Source: Takifugu bimaculatus
Taxonomy: Eukaryota > Chordata > Actinopteri > Tetraodontiformes > Tetraodontidae
NCBI GenBank assembly: GCA_004026145.2
Contig: CP034980.1
Location: 15,686,219-15,750,218, forward strand
Reading direction: 5' to 3'
DNA: 64,000 nt
Shown here piece by piece: positions 11,777 to 24,725 of the stretch. Numbering within the stretch: position 1 is the stretch's first letter; each line of letters opens with the position of its first letter. The notes under the pieces were generated by a model. It was not told where the DNA came from. It did not search any database and saw only the letters and a list, made by a program, of their open reading frames with translations. A program made the translations under genes and the position numbers.

Positions 11777-14182
11777 CAAGGTTGACATTTGAGAAATGTT
11801 GAATGACGGTTGTTTTTCCACCTGCACAGCATCAGTCTCAGCTCCATCAACACTCATCAAACTTTGACTCATTGGCTGCATAGTTTTCATGTCACTCTTT
11901 CTGGAGTCAGTGGTCCTGCACACCTCGTAGTTGTACACGTGTTGGAGAGTCCCTGTCCCCAAAGTGTCTGAGTAACGTGGTGGATAATATGGAATGACAG
12001 GCAGACTGGAGTGATACAGGATGCGAGACTGTCTCCACCTGTAGATCTTGACTGATATAATAACCACTAAACAGGTGATGAAGAGGAAGGAGACCACAGC
12101 CAAAGCCAAGACTAAGTAAAAAGTCAGGTTGTCATTGTACTCCTTGTCGTGAGCAAAGTCAGTGAACTCTGACAGCACTTCAGGGAAGCTGTCGGCCACC
12201 GCCACGTTCACAATGACTGTAGCTGAACGAGAGGGCTGCCCGTTGTCCTCCACGATAACACTCAGTCTTTGTTTGACGGCATCTTTATCAGACACTTGGC
12301 GGATGGTTCTGATCTCTCCATTCTGGAGGCCCACTTCAAACAGGGCCCTGTCTGTGGCTTTCTGCAGTTTATAGGAGAGCCAGGCATTCTGTCCCGAGTC
12401 CACATCAACAGCCACCACTTTAGTCACCAGGTAGCCCACATCTGCTGAACGAGGCACCATTTCAGCCACCATAGAGCCTCCAGTCTGGACCGGGTACAGA
12501 ACCTGAGGGGGGTTATCGTTCTGATCTTGAATATTCAAGTTTACAGTAGTGTTGCTGCTTAATGGTGGAGAGCCTCCATCTTGGCCTTTCACTAAAATAC
12601 TCAGGGATTTGATTTGCTCAAAGTCAAATGATCGAATTGCCTGGATATCCCCAGTTTCTGCATTCACAGATATATATGTGGATATAGGGTTTCCATTGAC
12701 CTGAGAATCAATAAGCAGGTAAGACACACGAGCATTCTGCCCAAAGTCAGAGTCGTGCGCTTTTACTGAAAACACAGACAATCCAGGAGAATTATTTTCG
12801 ATGATATGAGCTACATAATAATTATTTTCAAAAACTGGTGCATTATCATTGACATCTGACAATTTAAGTGTTAATGTTGTATTACTCGAGAGTGGTGGGC
12901 TACCTTCATCTGTAGCGATGAAAGTAATATTATATTCAGGGTTACGCTCCCTATCAAACACACCATTTGTCACCAGAGTATAATAATTCTTCAGAGATGA
13001 GTGAATTTGGAATGGAATATCACTTTTTAATGAGCATTGTACTTTACCATTTTTGCCAGAATCCACATCTTTAACGTGTATAATGGCTACAGTAGTTCCA
13101 CTGGGAGAATCCTCAGGGATGGTATTGGAAAAGGAGGTTAGTGTTATCACTGGTGCATTGTCATTAACGTCCACCACTTCAATAGTCACTTTGGTCGATG
13201 TGCTTTGGCCACCTTGATCTTTAGCCTGCACGCCAATCTCATAAATCTTATTCTCTTCATAATCAATCCTACCGTTTACTTTCAAATCCCCGCTCTGCTC
13301 ATCCAGATAAAACAATTCAGCCACATTATTAGACATGCGATTAAAATGGTAGGTGACTCGCCCGTTCATGCCTTCATCTGCATCTGTCGCGCTGAGCTTC
13401 ACCACTAAGGTTCCTTTGGGAACATTTTCTTTGACCGACGCTTTAAAATTCGATTGCGCAAAAATCGGGGCATTGTCGTTATTATCTAGCACAGTGACAT
13501 GTATTTTCAGAGTCCCTGACTTCTGTGGCTCGCCCCCATCCACAGCAGTCAGCGTGAGAAGCAGCTTGTCCTCCTTCTCTCGGTCCAGCGCGTTAGAGAG
13601 GTACAGCTGTGCGTATTTATGGCCGTTCGGGCTGGACACCACCTTGATGTTAAAGTGAGTGGTCGGGTGCAACGTATAGCCTTGCAAAGCGTTGATGCCA
13701 ACATCAGGATCAGTCGCGCTCTCCTGCAGTATTTCCGTTCCTAAAAGAGCATTTTCTACAATTTCGATGTGCACTTCCTTCTCGTGAAACACGGGCGCAT
13801 TATCGTTGACGTCCAGCACTTCAACTACGACGCTATGGAGCTGCATTGGATTCGTCAAAATCATTTCAAAATTGAAGCTACAGGGAGACGCCTGACCGCA
13901 AAGCTTCTCTCTGTCGATTCTGTCCCCCACGACGAGAATCCCTTTGTCTGCGTCCAGTCTGATGTACTCGCTGCTTTCTCCGCTGACAATTCGGCCGCTG
14001 CCCGCTTTCAGTCTTTTTGCATCGATGCCTAAATCTTCGGCTACGTTTCCTACGAAAGAGCCCTTTCTCATCTCCTCTGGAACAGAATAGCGGATCTGAC
14101 ATATTGCGCTACCTATGACAAAGACAATGACGTAGGCCTGTACTTGCCATTGCATCGCGCGTTCATGCCTGAAAATTTCCAT
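11777..14182 (-). CDS. pcdhg: A9: intact protocadherin gamma-type variable exon with alternative cytoplasmic end
   Basis: 802 codons from ATG 14182 (MEIFRHERAMQWQ) to a strong donor ACCTTG|GTAAGT at 11777/11776, phase 0. Signal peptide about 1-28, EC1 from QIRYSVPEEM, six EC repeats, membrane helix about 691-716. The ectodomain is clearly its own (for example GIDAKRLKAGSGRIVSG in EC1). EC6 and the helix match the array. After YNYEVCRTTDSRKSD the tail departs from the usual CKFGRAASQ sequence and instead reads MKTMQPMSQSLMSVDGAE and ends QMSTL; only A7 shares this. The cytoplasmic piece is therefore shorter and different before the constant region. The TTG-initiated extension upstream was rejected as a start. 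Confidence 0.92.
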
Positions 14183-14847
14183 GTCTCGAAGTAGTTCAGT
14201 CAAATGTGCATTGAATGTATTCCTAAAGCAAAAATGCAAAAAAGAAAATCCTGTGTATCCCCTCTTTTGTATTTAAAATCCACCGAGCTGCAGCGACTGA
14301 ATGTGAGACAGACTCTCCAGCTCACGGAAAACGACGACAATCAGGGAGGCGTAAGTGGAAAAAACCAAAAAAATAAAAAGAGCTTTATCTGTGTATTGAA
14401 GACCAACAGCGGCCCTCAGAGTCAAATGTAGAAATAACATGTGTCTGAAAAATGCACAACTAATATCAGCAGTAAAAATCGATAAATAATAATGATAAAC
14501 CATAAGGCAGACGACAAATAAATGTCCAAATAAATAAATGAAAATAGAATTTTACCTGATCATATTTAAATAAATAAAATCCCCTTATAAGTATAGAACT
14601 AAAAAAATAGGTCCACACATCCGCTAAATTCAGCATGACTCCTGAGTGGAACTAAGAATGACCAAACAAATCAATAGAATTCTGTACAGATATACAGTCC
14701 ATAGTTGAACTGGAAATGGATCTCTGATATTTAATTATATATATCTATTTTTGCTGTCAGTGACAAGATGTAGTTTACATAACTTGACAAACTAATAAAA
14801 CTGTAACTTAAAAATAATCACTCAAAGTATTAAATAGAAAAACGAAC
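14183..14847. other. Spacer between A8 and A9
   Basis: Contains the A9 conserved element (14402-14421). The rest is AT-rich with no gene seen. Confidence 0.7.
14402..14421 (-). promoter_or_regulatory. CSE/CTCF-like element of A9
   Basis: Plus strand ACCAACAGCGGCCCTCAGAG, 220 bp upstream of the ATG. Confidence 0.8.
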
Positions 14848-17279
14848 CTCAAGAGGAGAGTCTGGTTCATCCAGGATGCTCTTTTCACTCTGAATCCTCT
14901 GCATGGTTCCTGTAGAACTGGGGTCCATTATCAGCACGTTCTGACTAGCAGCTCTGCCAAACTTACAGTCACTCTTTCTGGAGTCAGTGGTCCTGCACAC
15001 CTCGTAGTTGTACACGTGTTGGAGAGTCCCTGTCCCCAAAGTGTCTGAGTAACGTGGTGGATAATATGGAATGACAGGCAGACTGGAGTGATACAGGATG
15101 CGAGACTGTCTCCACCTGTAGATCTTGACTGATATAATAACCACTAAACAGGTGATGAAGAGGAAGGAGACCACAGCCAAAGCCAAGACTAAGTAAAAAG
15201 TCAGGTTGTCATTGTACTCCTTGTCGTGAGCAAAGTCAGTGAACTCTGACAGCACTTCAGGGAAGCTGTCGGCCACCTGCCACGTTCACAATGACTGTAG
15301 CTGAACGAGAGGGCTGCCCGTTGTCCTCCACGATAACACTCAGTCTTTGTTTGACGGCATCTTTATCAGACACTTGGCGGATGGTTCTGATCTCTCCATT
15401 CTGGAGGCCCACTTCAAACAGGGCCCTGTCTGTGGCTTTCTGCAGTTTATAGGAGAGCCAGGCATTCTGTCCAGAGTCCACATCAACAGCCACCACTTTA
15501 GTCACCAGGTAGCCCACATCTGCTGAACGAGGCACCATTTCAGCCACCATAGAGCCTCCAGTCTGGACCGGGTACAGAACCTGAGGGGGGTTATCGTTCT
15601 GGTCCTGGATCAGGATTTTCACTGTAGCCATTGAGCTGAGCGGAGGGGATCCAGCATCACGAGCAGTCACATTAAACTCAAACCACTTGATTTGCTCATA
15701 ATCAAACGATCTTACTGCATGAATGACTCCATTTTCTGAATTTACAGAGACTAAGGTCGACACAGCAATCCCATTAATCTCTTTCTCTTCTAGAAAGTAA
15801 GACACGCGAGCATTTTGACCCCAGTCTGCATCTGTAGCTCTGATCGCAAACACAGAGAATCCAGGAGAGTTGTTTTCAGGAAGAGCTTTGCTGTATTCTG
15901 CCTGATCAAACTTTGGTGGACTGTCATTCACATCCGAGACTTTCACATTGATATTCTTAGTGTTTGACAGAGGTGGAGAGCCTTGGTCAGAGACAGTTAT
16001 AGTGATATTGTACTCGGGAACACTCTCTCTATCCAGGAATGTTTCCGTCACTATGGAGTAATAGCCTGTTAATGAAGACTCCATTTTGAAAGGTACGTCA
16101 GAGTTAATGGAGCACTTCACAACACCATTACGCTCAGAATCAGCATCATCAACGTTGACAACAGCTATAGTTGTTCCTGGAGGAGAATCCTCTGATATGG
16201 AATGAGTGAATGACATCATCTGTATTGTGGGAATGTTGTCATTCTCATCAATAATCTGAATAATCACTTTGCACGTGTCTGTATATCCGCCGTGATCACT
16301 GGCCTGAACGTTTAACTGATACGTTTTGGATTTTTCAAAATCTAATTTACCCACAACTTTAATCTCTCCGGTCTCAGAATTTACTTCAAATAGCCGCTTC
16401 GCCTCTCGCGCTACGTGCGCTATTGAGTAAGACACCTCCCCGTTTGCACCGGTATCTGCGTCATTTGCCTTAACCGTAGTTACAACAGTTCCTTCAGCGG
16501 AATTCTCCTTGATATCAGCTTTATAAACAGGTTGGCTACACACAGGAGCATTATCATTAGCATCTAGCACAGTAATGTGGATGCGAACTGTCCCTGATCT
16601 GCGCGGCTCTCCTCCATCTGAACCAATCAGCACCAGTGTGTGCTGTCTCCTGTTTCTCTCGGTCTAACGCGTTCTGTAAAACCATTTCAATAAATTTTTC
16701 ACCATCCGGCTGGCTGTGCACTTCCAATTTGAAATGATCTGAAGGTCTAAGAAGGTATTTCTGAATCTCATTAACACCGACGTCCGGGTCGTCTGCGCTC
16801 TCCAAAGAGAAACGCGTCCCTGAAGCAGCATTTTCTACGATTTTCAAATGGATTTCTTCTTTCGGGAAAGACGGGCTGTTGTCGTTCACATCTATTACCT
16901 CGACTGTTACTCGATAAAGCTGGATAGGGTTTTCTAAAATCAGCTCAAAACTGAAACTACAGGGCGTCGTCTTTCCACACAGCTCTTCTCGGTCGATCCG
17001 CTCTTTTATAACCAGGGTGCCTTTGTCTTTGTTCAAATCCACAAATTGTCGCCCTCCTTTTGCAATAATACGAGCGTTACCTGTCACAAGCCTCGATACA
17101 TCCACACCTAAATCTCTAGCAATGTTCCCGACCACAGATCCCACCGCCTGCTCCTCCGGAACGGAATATCGAGCCTGCCCAGCCACCAAGATCAGCTTGT
17201 ACAGACAAACAATGACGATCAGTTGTTGCCATCGGCCTCTGCGAGCGTTGATCCACGAACAATCCATTTTAAATCCCAT
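14848..17279 (-). pseudogene. A8: protocadherin gamma-type variable exon, two frameshifts and weak donor
   Basis: Near-copy of A10 with the same length (2432 bp), the same start region (ATG 17279, MGFKMDCSWINARRG) and the same EC1 opening. It differs in short blocks, for example the EC2 start (ENAASGTRFSLESADDPDVG against ESVASGTRFSLVRASDADVG in A10) and in EC3 (SIAHVAREAKRLFEV). Two extra bases break it: a T at 16644 in EC2 (GTGTGC[T]GTCTCC) and a T at 15278 before the membrane helix (GCCACC[T]GCC), the latter also found in A12. The exon ends CTTGAG|GTTCGT, a poorer donor than the GTGAGG or GTCAGT used by its neighbours. Frameshifts plus weak donor make it the likeliest non-functional member among those with only one or two indels, but base-call error is not excluded. 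Confidence 0.75.
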
Positions 17280-18219
17280 AAATATGATGATTCAATTCAA
17301 AGTAAACCTGGCGTAATGACATCCAAGTAGAGAAAAAAATGCGCCTTTTCCCCACAAAAACTCCGCAAAAGAGACAAACGTTCGATGGTGACGACGAATC
17401 TTGTCGTGTTTTCCAGCAGTGAACAGTGAACTGCATTAAAAGGGAGGACTGCTGCGCTGCTGACGCGTTATTAACTCAGCCATGTATCAACAGCGGCGCT
17501 CAGAGCCCATCTATGGTAATGTCTGCCATAAGGATATTAAACTGCCTTTAATAAATATCATTTTAAATTAAACCCTTACATATCATGATAAGGTTGAATG
17601 AATAGATAAATACATGTTCAAAGGTATTGTCACGTTGTGTTGCATACGGTGCGGTGCAGTGAGCATAATAAAATAATTAAAAGCATTAAGAACAACACTG
17701 AACCACAGCTGAATCAAAAATGTACTTCTGTATTATTTATAAAATCAAAACAGGTAGACAAGGAAAAAAATATAATGGAAAAAATATATGTGAATAATTT
17801 GTGCTAGTTTTCCCAAGAACATGCGTTTTGTTAAATTTTAATTCATCAAATTTGAATATAGTATGCTTTAGCTTTGTAACTTCAAGAAAATGTATTAATA
17901 CAGCAATAAATTTCGATAGAAACTGTAAAAAGAAATACTCTATTAATAACCAATGCATGATCAAAACCTAATCATGTACATATTTCATTATTTAGGAAAT
18001 AGGTAAAGTACTTGTCATTAATTCACAATTTTAAATAATCATCTCTCAGAAGGGTTCAGCACCATGGACAGCGTTAACGGGACACTCAAAAGCAGCACTG
18101 AGTTGTAGGAAGGCAGGAGGAAGAAACCAGTAAGGTCCCATTTCATCACATACAAATTACAAATCATGAAACCAAACTGAAGCAGCTTAGGGGATATTAG
18201 GAAACTTCACATCACTTAC
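17280..18219. other. Spacer between A7 and A8
   Basis: Parallel to the A9-A10 spacer: its first roughly 290 bp copy 10829-11120 and its last roughly 200 bp resemble 11570-11776. The middle is diverged AT-rich DNA. The conserved element is at 17487-17505. Confidence 0.75.
17487..17505 (-). promoter_or_regulatory. CSE/CTCF-like element of A8
   Basis: Plus strand TCAACAGCGGCGCTCAGAG, identical to the A10 copy, 208 bp upstream of the ATG. Confidence 0.8.
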
Positions 18220-20627
18220 CAAAGTGGACATTTGAGAAGTGTTGAATGACGGTTGTTTTTCCAACGGCACAGCATCAGCCTCAGCTCCATCCACACTCAT
18301 CAAACTTTGACTCATTGGCTGCATAGTTTTCATGTCACTCTTTCTGGAGTCAGTGGTCCTGCACACCTCGTAGTTGTACACGTGTTGGAGAGTCCCTGTC
18401 CCCAAAGTGTCTGAGTAACGTGGTGGATAATATGGAATGACAGGCAGACTGGAGTGATACAGGATGCGAGACTGTCTCCACCTGTAGATCTTGACTGATA
18501 TAATAACCACTAAACAGGTGATGAAGAGGAAGGAGACCACAGCCAAAGCCAAGACTAAGTAAAAAGTCAGGTTGTCATTGTACTCCTTGTCGTGTGCAAA
18601 GTCAGTGAACTCTGACAGCACTTCAGGGAAGCTGTCGGCCACCGCCACGTTCACAATGACTGTAGCTGAACGAGAGGGCTGCCCGTTGTCCTCCACGATG
18701 ACACTCAGTCTTTGTTTGACGGCATCTTTATCAGACACTTGGCGGATGGTTCTGATCTCTCCGTTCTGGAGGCCCACTTCAAACAGGGCCCTGTCTGTGG
18801 CTTTCTGCAGTTTATAGGAGAGCCAGGCATTCTGTCCAGAGTCCACATCAACAGCCACCACTTTAGTCACCAGGTAGCCCACATCTGCTGAACGAGGCAC
18901 CATTTCAGCCACCATAGAGCCTCCAGTCTGGACCGGGTACAGAACCTGAGGGGGGTTATCGTTCTGGTCCTGGATCAGGAGTTTCACACTCACGTTGCTG
19001 CTGAGAGGAGGAGAACCTCCATCCTGAGCTTTGACCGTAAAAACCAGCTCTTTGATCTGTTCATAGTCAAACGAGCGCAGCGCATGTATCGTTCCGCTGT
19101 CTGCATTAATTGAAATAAAATTCGATAACGGAGCCTCGTCAAGATTTGAATCCACTAGAATATAAGACACACGCGCATTTGGGTTTCATCACTGTCCCTT
19201 GCCTTTACACCAAGGATAGAAGCACCAGGTGAGTTGTTTTCTGTGATAAAGGCATTATAAACCGCTAGTGAAAAAACCGGAGCATTGTCATTTACATCAG
19301 AGACTTTTAAATGAAATGTCATTTTTGTTGAGAGAGGAGGAATTCCAGCATCGCGAGCAACTACAGTGATGTTATATTCTGGAACACTCTCACGATCTAA
19401 TGTTGTGTCTGTCACTAACGTGTAATAATTTCTTAAACTGGATTTCACCTTAAAAGGTGCGTTTGGCTCTACTTGACACAAAACCTGTCCGTTATCACCC
19501 GAATCAAGGTCTTTAATATTTATGATGCCAATGGTTGTGCCTATACGGGAGTCCTCTGACACGGGACTGGTGAATGACATCACGTTAATGACAGGGGCGT
19601 TGTCATTCACGTCAATTACGTCGATTACGACTTTGCTTGAATCTGATAATCCGCCCTGGTCTCTTGCATCAATTCGCAGCTCGATTTTTTTGTCTTTTTC
19701 AAAGTCTATAGCCCCAGCAACAAACAACGTACCTGAAGCAGGATCAATGGAAAGTAAATCAGCTGTATTGCTCTTTGTATTTGATATAGAATACGCGATA
19801 TAGCCATTTGCCCCGCTGTCGTCATCTGTAGCGTTAACCGTAATAATACTCGTACCCTTTGCTGCATTCTCAACCACAGTGGCCTTATATACTGACTGGT
19901 TGAAAACAGGCGCATTGTCATTTGCATCTAAAACTAAAATGTTGATATTTACTGTGCCTGGATCTCTGCGGATTCCCGCCGTCCACAGCGATTAGTTTCA
20001 GGGAGAGACTGGGAATCTTTTCTCGATCTAGCTGCTTTTGCAGAATCATCTCTGCATATTTACTGCCGTCGGGGTTTAAATGCTGTTTTAAAATGAAATT
20101 GTCGTTCGAGGATAAGACATAATTCTGCAGGCCGTTCGTGCCGACATCGGGATCCTCCGCACTGTCCGAGCACAAATCTCGCTCCGAGGTTTGCTGATTC
20201 GCTGATCTCCAGCATTATTTGTGATTTTTTGAACAGCGGCGGATGATCGTTCACATCTAACACCTTCGATCGTTATGTGATGCAATTCCACAGGATTTTC
20301 TAAAATTATTTCAAAACTGAAGCTACACGGCGTTACCTCTCCACAAAGCTGCTCACGGTCGATTCTCTGATTCACGATCAGAATCCCTTTGTCTGTCTTC
20401 AGTTCAGTGTACTGGAGGTTTTCTCCGGTGACAATACGTGCCCGACCAGAGAGCAGTCTTTTAATGTCCAAACCGAGGTCCTGCGCTACATTGCCGATGA
20501 GAGAGCCCTTCTTCATCTCTTCGGGTACAGAGTAGCGGATCTGACCAGAAACGATTTCAAAAATATGAAACAATAAAAGAGAATCCACAAGCATACGCCA
20601 TTTGGGGACTCTTTGCAGATTCGCCAT
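18220..20627 (-). pseudogene. A7: protocadherin gamma-type variable exon with four frameshifts
   Basis: ATG 20627 (MANLQRVPKWRMLVDSLLL), signal peptide, then QIRYSVPEEMKKGSLIG. All six EC repeats, the helix and a tail of the A9 type (MKTMQPMSQSLMSVDGAE) can be followed, with donor CTTTG|GTAAGT at 18220/18219. Aligning to sister exons puts an extra base near 20263 (end of EC1), another near 20166 (EC2 start), another near 19950 (end of EC2; plus-strand GTGCC[T]GGATC), and a missing base near 19178-19181 (EC5). The net length is 3n+2, in agreement. There are no in-frame nonsense codons apart from those caused by the shifts, so decay is very recent or the sequence here is poor. With EC1 already shifted, no adhesive ectodomain can be made as read. 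Confidence 0.8.
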
Positions 20628-20856
20628 GACTGGAGAGAATTTCCAAAGGAAGCAGAGAAAAAGAATGATACTCCGATCCGGCTTCACAAATTATAAATTT
20701 AAAAAAATCGCGTGTTCCACATCAGAAGCAAACTAACTGCAGCAGAAACATCTTTTCAGTATGGACGGTACGAGATTCATCCGCCTTGTGACAAAATAAC
20801 AACGCCCATGAACACCGTCTCAAAGCTTTAAAAGCCTCCTAAAAATGAAATATTGT

Positions 20857-20875
20857 TCAACAGCGTCCCTTAGAG
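20857..20875 (-). promoter_or_regulatory. CSE/CTCF-like element of A7
   Basis: Plus strand TCAACAGCGTCCCTTAGAG, 230 bp upstream of the ATG; identical to the A11 element. Confidence 0.85.
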
Positions 20876-20910
20876 TCCATAACGTGAACATCCCAATGAA
20901 TTAGAAGTGG

Positions 20911-21026
<116 letters not shown>

Positions 21027-21319
21027 TAGGGTTTAAAAAACATGAATACTGATATAAAATTAAAAAAAACATGAATGAACGGTTTAATCTTGTTTAAAGT
21101 CACTGACTGTAAAAGACAGCAAAACATCTATGGATTATCACAAGGATAATGAGACCACTAGAATAATTAGAAACACTAAATATTGAATCTGTACCTGAAA
21201 AAACAAATACTATACAGAAACAATTAGGCACGCGGAGTATTGGAATAAAATCTACGACTGCAATAAATTACAGATGAGAGACACTGTCCATTGTACTGAA
21301 GGCATGTTATTTAACTGAC

Positions 21320-23760
21320 CTCAAGAGGAGAGTCTGGTTCATCCAGGATGCTCTTTTCACTCTGAATCCTCTGCATGGTTCCTGTAGAACTGGGGTCCAT
21401 TATCAGCACGATTCTGACTAGCAGCTCTGCCAAACTTACAGTCACTCTTTCTGGAGTCAGTGGTCCTGCACACCTCGTAGTTGTACACGTGTTGGAGAGT
21501 CCCTGTCCCCAAAGTGTCTGAGTAACGTGGTGGATAATACTGGAATGACAGGCAGACTGGAGTGATACAGGATGCGAGACTGTCTCCACCTGTAGATCTT
21601 GACTGATATAATCACCACTAAACAGGTGATGAAGAGGAAGGAGACCACAGCCAAAGCCAAGACTAAGTAAAAAGTCAGGTTGTCATTGTACTCCTTGTCG
21701 TGAGCAAAGTCAGTGAACTCTGACAGCACTTCAGGGAAGCTGTCGGCCACCGCCACGTTCACAATGACTGTAGCTGAACGAGAGGGCTGCCCGTTGTCCT
21801 CCACGATAACACTCAGTCTTTGTTTGACTGGCATCTTTATCAGACACTTGGCGGATGGTTCTGATCTCTCCATTCTGGAGGCCCACTTCAAACAGGGCCC
21901 TGTCTGTGGCTTTCTGCAGTTTATAGGAGAGCCAGGCATTCTGTCCAGAGTCCACATCAACAGCCACCACTTTAGTCACCAGGTAGCCCACATCTGCTGA
22001 ACGAGGCACCATTTCAGCCACCATAGAGCCTCCAGTCTGGACCGGGTACAGAACCTGAGGGGGGTTATCGTTCTGGTCCTGGATCAGGATTTTCACACTC
22101 ACGTTGCTGCTGAGTGGAGGAGAACCTCCATCCTGAGCTTTGACCAGGAAAACCAGCTCTTTGATTTGTTCATAGTCAAAGGACTTCACAGCGTGAATCA
22201 CTCCACTTTCAGCATTGACAGACATGTACTCAGAAACTGGTGATGCACCAATCTGAGTATCTTCCAAAATGTAAGATATTCTGGCATTTTGATTTTCATC
22301 AGGATCTTTCGCCCTCAACGTGAGAACAGAGACACCAGGAGAGTTATTTTCCACTATAGGTGCAGAGTAAACAGCTTGTGGAAACACTGGAGCATTGTCA
22401 TTCACATCAGAGATCTTTATATTAAAGGTTTTCTTGGTTGAAAGAGAAGGAGTTCCTGCATCGGTGGCAATTACAGTAATATTATAATCTGAAACACTTT
22501 CACGATCTAATACGGCATCTGTTACCAAAGTGTAATAACTTTTTAAATTGGATTTAATTGTAAAAGGAACATTTTGTTCAATTCTGCAGTTTACATGTCC
22601 GTTATCGCCCGAGTCAAGATCCTTTACATTAATAATGCCAATAGTTGTACCAGGAGGAGAATCCTCTGATACAGAACTGGTGAATGACATCACATTAATA
22701 GCTGGAGCATTATCATTTACATCTGTTACTTCAATTATAACTTTACTTGAATCAGTTAAACCGCCCTGATCTTTTGCCTCAATTCTGAGTTCGTATTTTT
22801 TGTCTTTCTCAAAATCAAGTGATCCAGATATTAATATAATGCCGCTGTTTTCGTTTATTGTGAATATATTACGCACCCCACTGCTTGTGTCTGAGAAATA
22901 ATATGTGACGATGCTGTTCGAGCCGGAATCTGCGTCACTGGCGTTAACTGTGGTAACATAAGTATCTGCAGGAGAGTTCTCCAACACCGTGGCTTTGTAC
23001 ACTGACTGATTAAACACAGGCGCATTATCATTGGCATCGAGCACAGTAACATCTATATTTACTGTTCCTGATCTCTGTGGCGTTCCTCCATCCACAGCTA
23101 TCACCTTCAGAGACAGATACGGATCAGTCTCCCTGTCTAGGGGCTTCTGCAGCACCATTTCAGCGTATTTCTTTCCATCTGCGTTCGAGTTTTGCTTCAA
23201 AATAAAATAGGAATTGTCGAGCATAAAATACTCTTTTAGTCCGTTCACACTCACATCTAGATCTTCCGCACTGGTTAATGGAAAACGAGCTCCGACGATG
23301 GCCGATTCGCTATTTCGAAATTGATTTTTTCTGTTTTGAACGTCGGTGAATGGTCATTTACGTCCATTATTTCAACAGTAATTTGATGCAGCTCCATCGG
23401 GTTTTCTAAAATCACCTCAAAACTAAAGCTACACGGTGTCACATCTCCACAAAGCTGCTCCCGGTCTATTCTCTCGTTGACGGTAAGAATCCCTTTGTCT
23501 GTCTTTAGCTCGGTGTACTGGGTGTTTTCTCCAGGCACGACACGAGCACGGCCAGAACGAAGCCTTTTAATGTCTAAACCAAGGTCCTGGGCTACATTAC
23601 CAATTAAGGAGCCTTTCCTCATCTCTTCAGGAATAGAGTACCTGAGGTGTCCGCTGGCAATATGGTTAAAATGAAAAAACAACAGCAGAAGACACAGATT
23701 CTTTCCGCAGTCAAAGCGCCATTTTACGCACTGGATGTCGGCTGATTTTCCAAACGCCAT
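21320..23760 (-). pseudogene. A6: protocadherin gamma-type variable exon, broken near-copy of A5
   Basis: ATG 23760 (MAFGKSADIQCVKWRF), signal peptide, HLRYSIPEEMRKGSLIG, six EC repeats, helix, array A tail and donor CTTGAG|GTCAGT at 21320/21319. It copies A5 almost throughout, with differences concentrated in EC2 and EC3. Four indels relative to A5: a missing base near 23311 (EC2 start), an extra T at 21829 (EC6), an extra C at 21540 and an extra A at 21411 (both in the cytoplasmic part). Length is 3n+2; removing the indels gives 813 codons, the length of A5. Three shifts lie in the otherwise invariant EC6-to-tail block, where all sister exons agree. Either a young pseudogene or a locally error-rich sequence. 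Confidence 0.8.
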
Positions 23761-23990
23761 TATAGTAAAAAAATGATCAAAGTCCACCAACCCGTTCCAC
23801 GTACTAAAAAAAAGACCATAACATGAGCAACCAACAATGATTCTGATTAAAATGTATGGTAAAAATCCGTTAAATCCGTCCCATTCCGTCGTGAATGAGT
23901 GCAAGTAGCGCACGCTCGGTTTTCCTCTCTCGTGTGACGCGTTTGAGGAGGAGAGAGAGAGAGACGGTTGAAGTGTTATTATTGCGTTGA

Positions 23991-24009
23991 TCAACAGCGT
24001 CTCTTAGAG
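23991..24009 (-). promoter_or_regulatory. CSE/CTCF-like element of A6
   Basis: Plus strand TCAACAGCGTCTCTTAGAG, 231 bp upstream of the ATG, identical to the A5 copy. Confidence 0.85.
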
Positions 24010-24628
24010 TTCAACAATTGCAACATCAAGCAAATTTAATCTTTTTGGACCGGTTTGAACAAATCTGCCCCATGAAAAATGATGTAAAACACACTATAAA
24101 ATATGAAAGTATTAAAACAGACGTATCAGCTGAATTTCTGTGGAATTCGATATTGTATGAAAACACAAAAATAAGTTACGATATAATTGAACAAATTTAT
24201 TGTATAAAACTCCTGTCCCACGGTCAAAAATAAGTAACTGTCTGACAGATGGCATACAAATATAATAAATTCATCATTAAATAAAAGCTGCGTTCTGGAA
24301 GTGCTCATTTCTACTGGCAGAACCTTCAAACACGTAGAAAATTATATATTACTTTAAAATAAATAACTTTCTAATAATTTCACAAATTAACTAATCTCAA
24401 CACAAAATAATTATAAATGAACGAAAGTGACTGACTTAAAGATGCGTGTGCATACACGTACAGATACAGAAATACTCTCTGGCAGCATTAGAAGAAGTAG
24501 AAAAGACAATTGAAGAACTAAAATATGGTATTCTTTAAAAAAATGAAAAAGCAAAATGAAAGTATCAACACTTTACTGAATAAACACTATCCACACACGC
24601 GCTGAAATTCTGTTATATATATCTATAC

Positions 24629-24631
<3 letters not shown>

Positions 24632-24661
<30 letters not shown>
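24632..24661. repeat. (GA)n microsatellite
   Basis: About 15 AG units. Confidence 0.9.
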
Positions 24662-24664
<3 letters not shown>

Positions 24665-24725
24665 AAAGAATAGATGCCGAAGACAAGACTAACATCATTC
24701 AAAGATGAGGAGCTATTTAACTGAC

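Larger units (their letters stand above)
23761..24725. other. Spacer between A5 and A6
   Basis: The first roughly 260 bp (A6 leader and conserved element) match 27165-27425 upstream of A5. After that the DNA is AT-rich and unique, with a GA microsatellite at 24632-24661. Confidence 0.75.

Noticed and set aside
12162..12374. Recurrent plus-strand frame of about 70-81 codons opposite EC6 (also near 5290, 8788, 18572, 21713, 25117, 28214, 31468, 34656, 37860)
   Set aside because: It recurs only because the minus-strand EC6/helix coding block is duplicated. It has no features of its own and is an antisense shadow.
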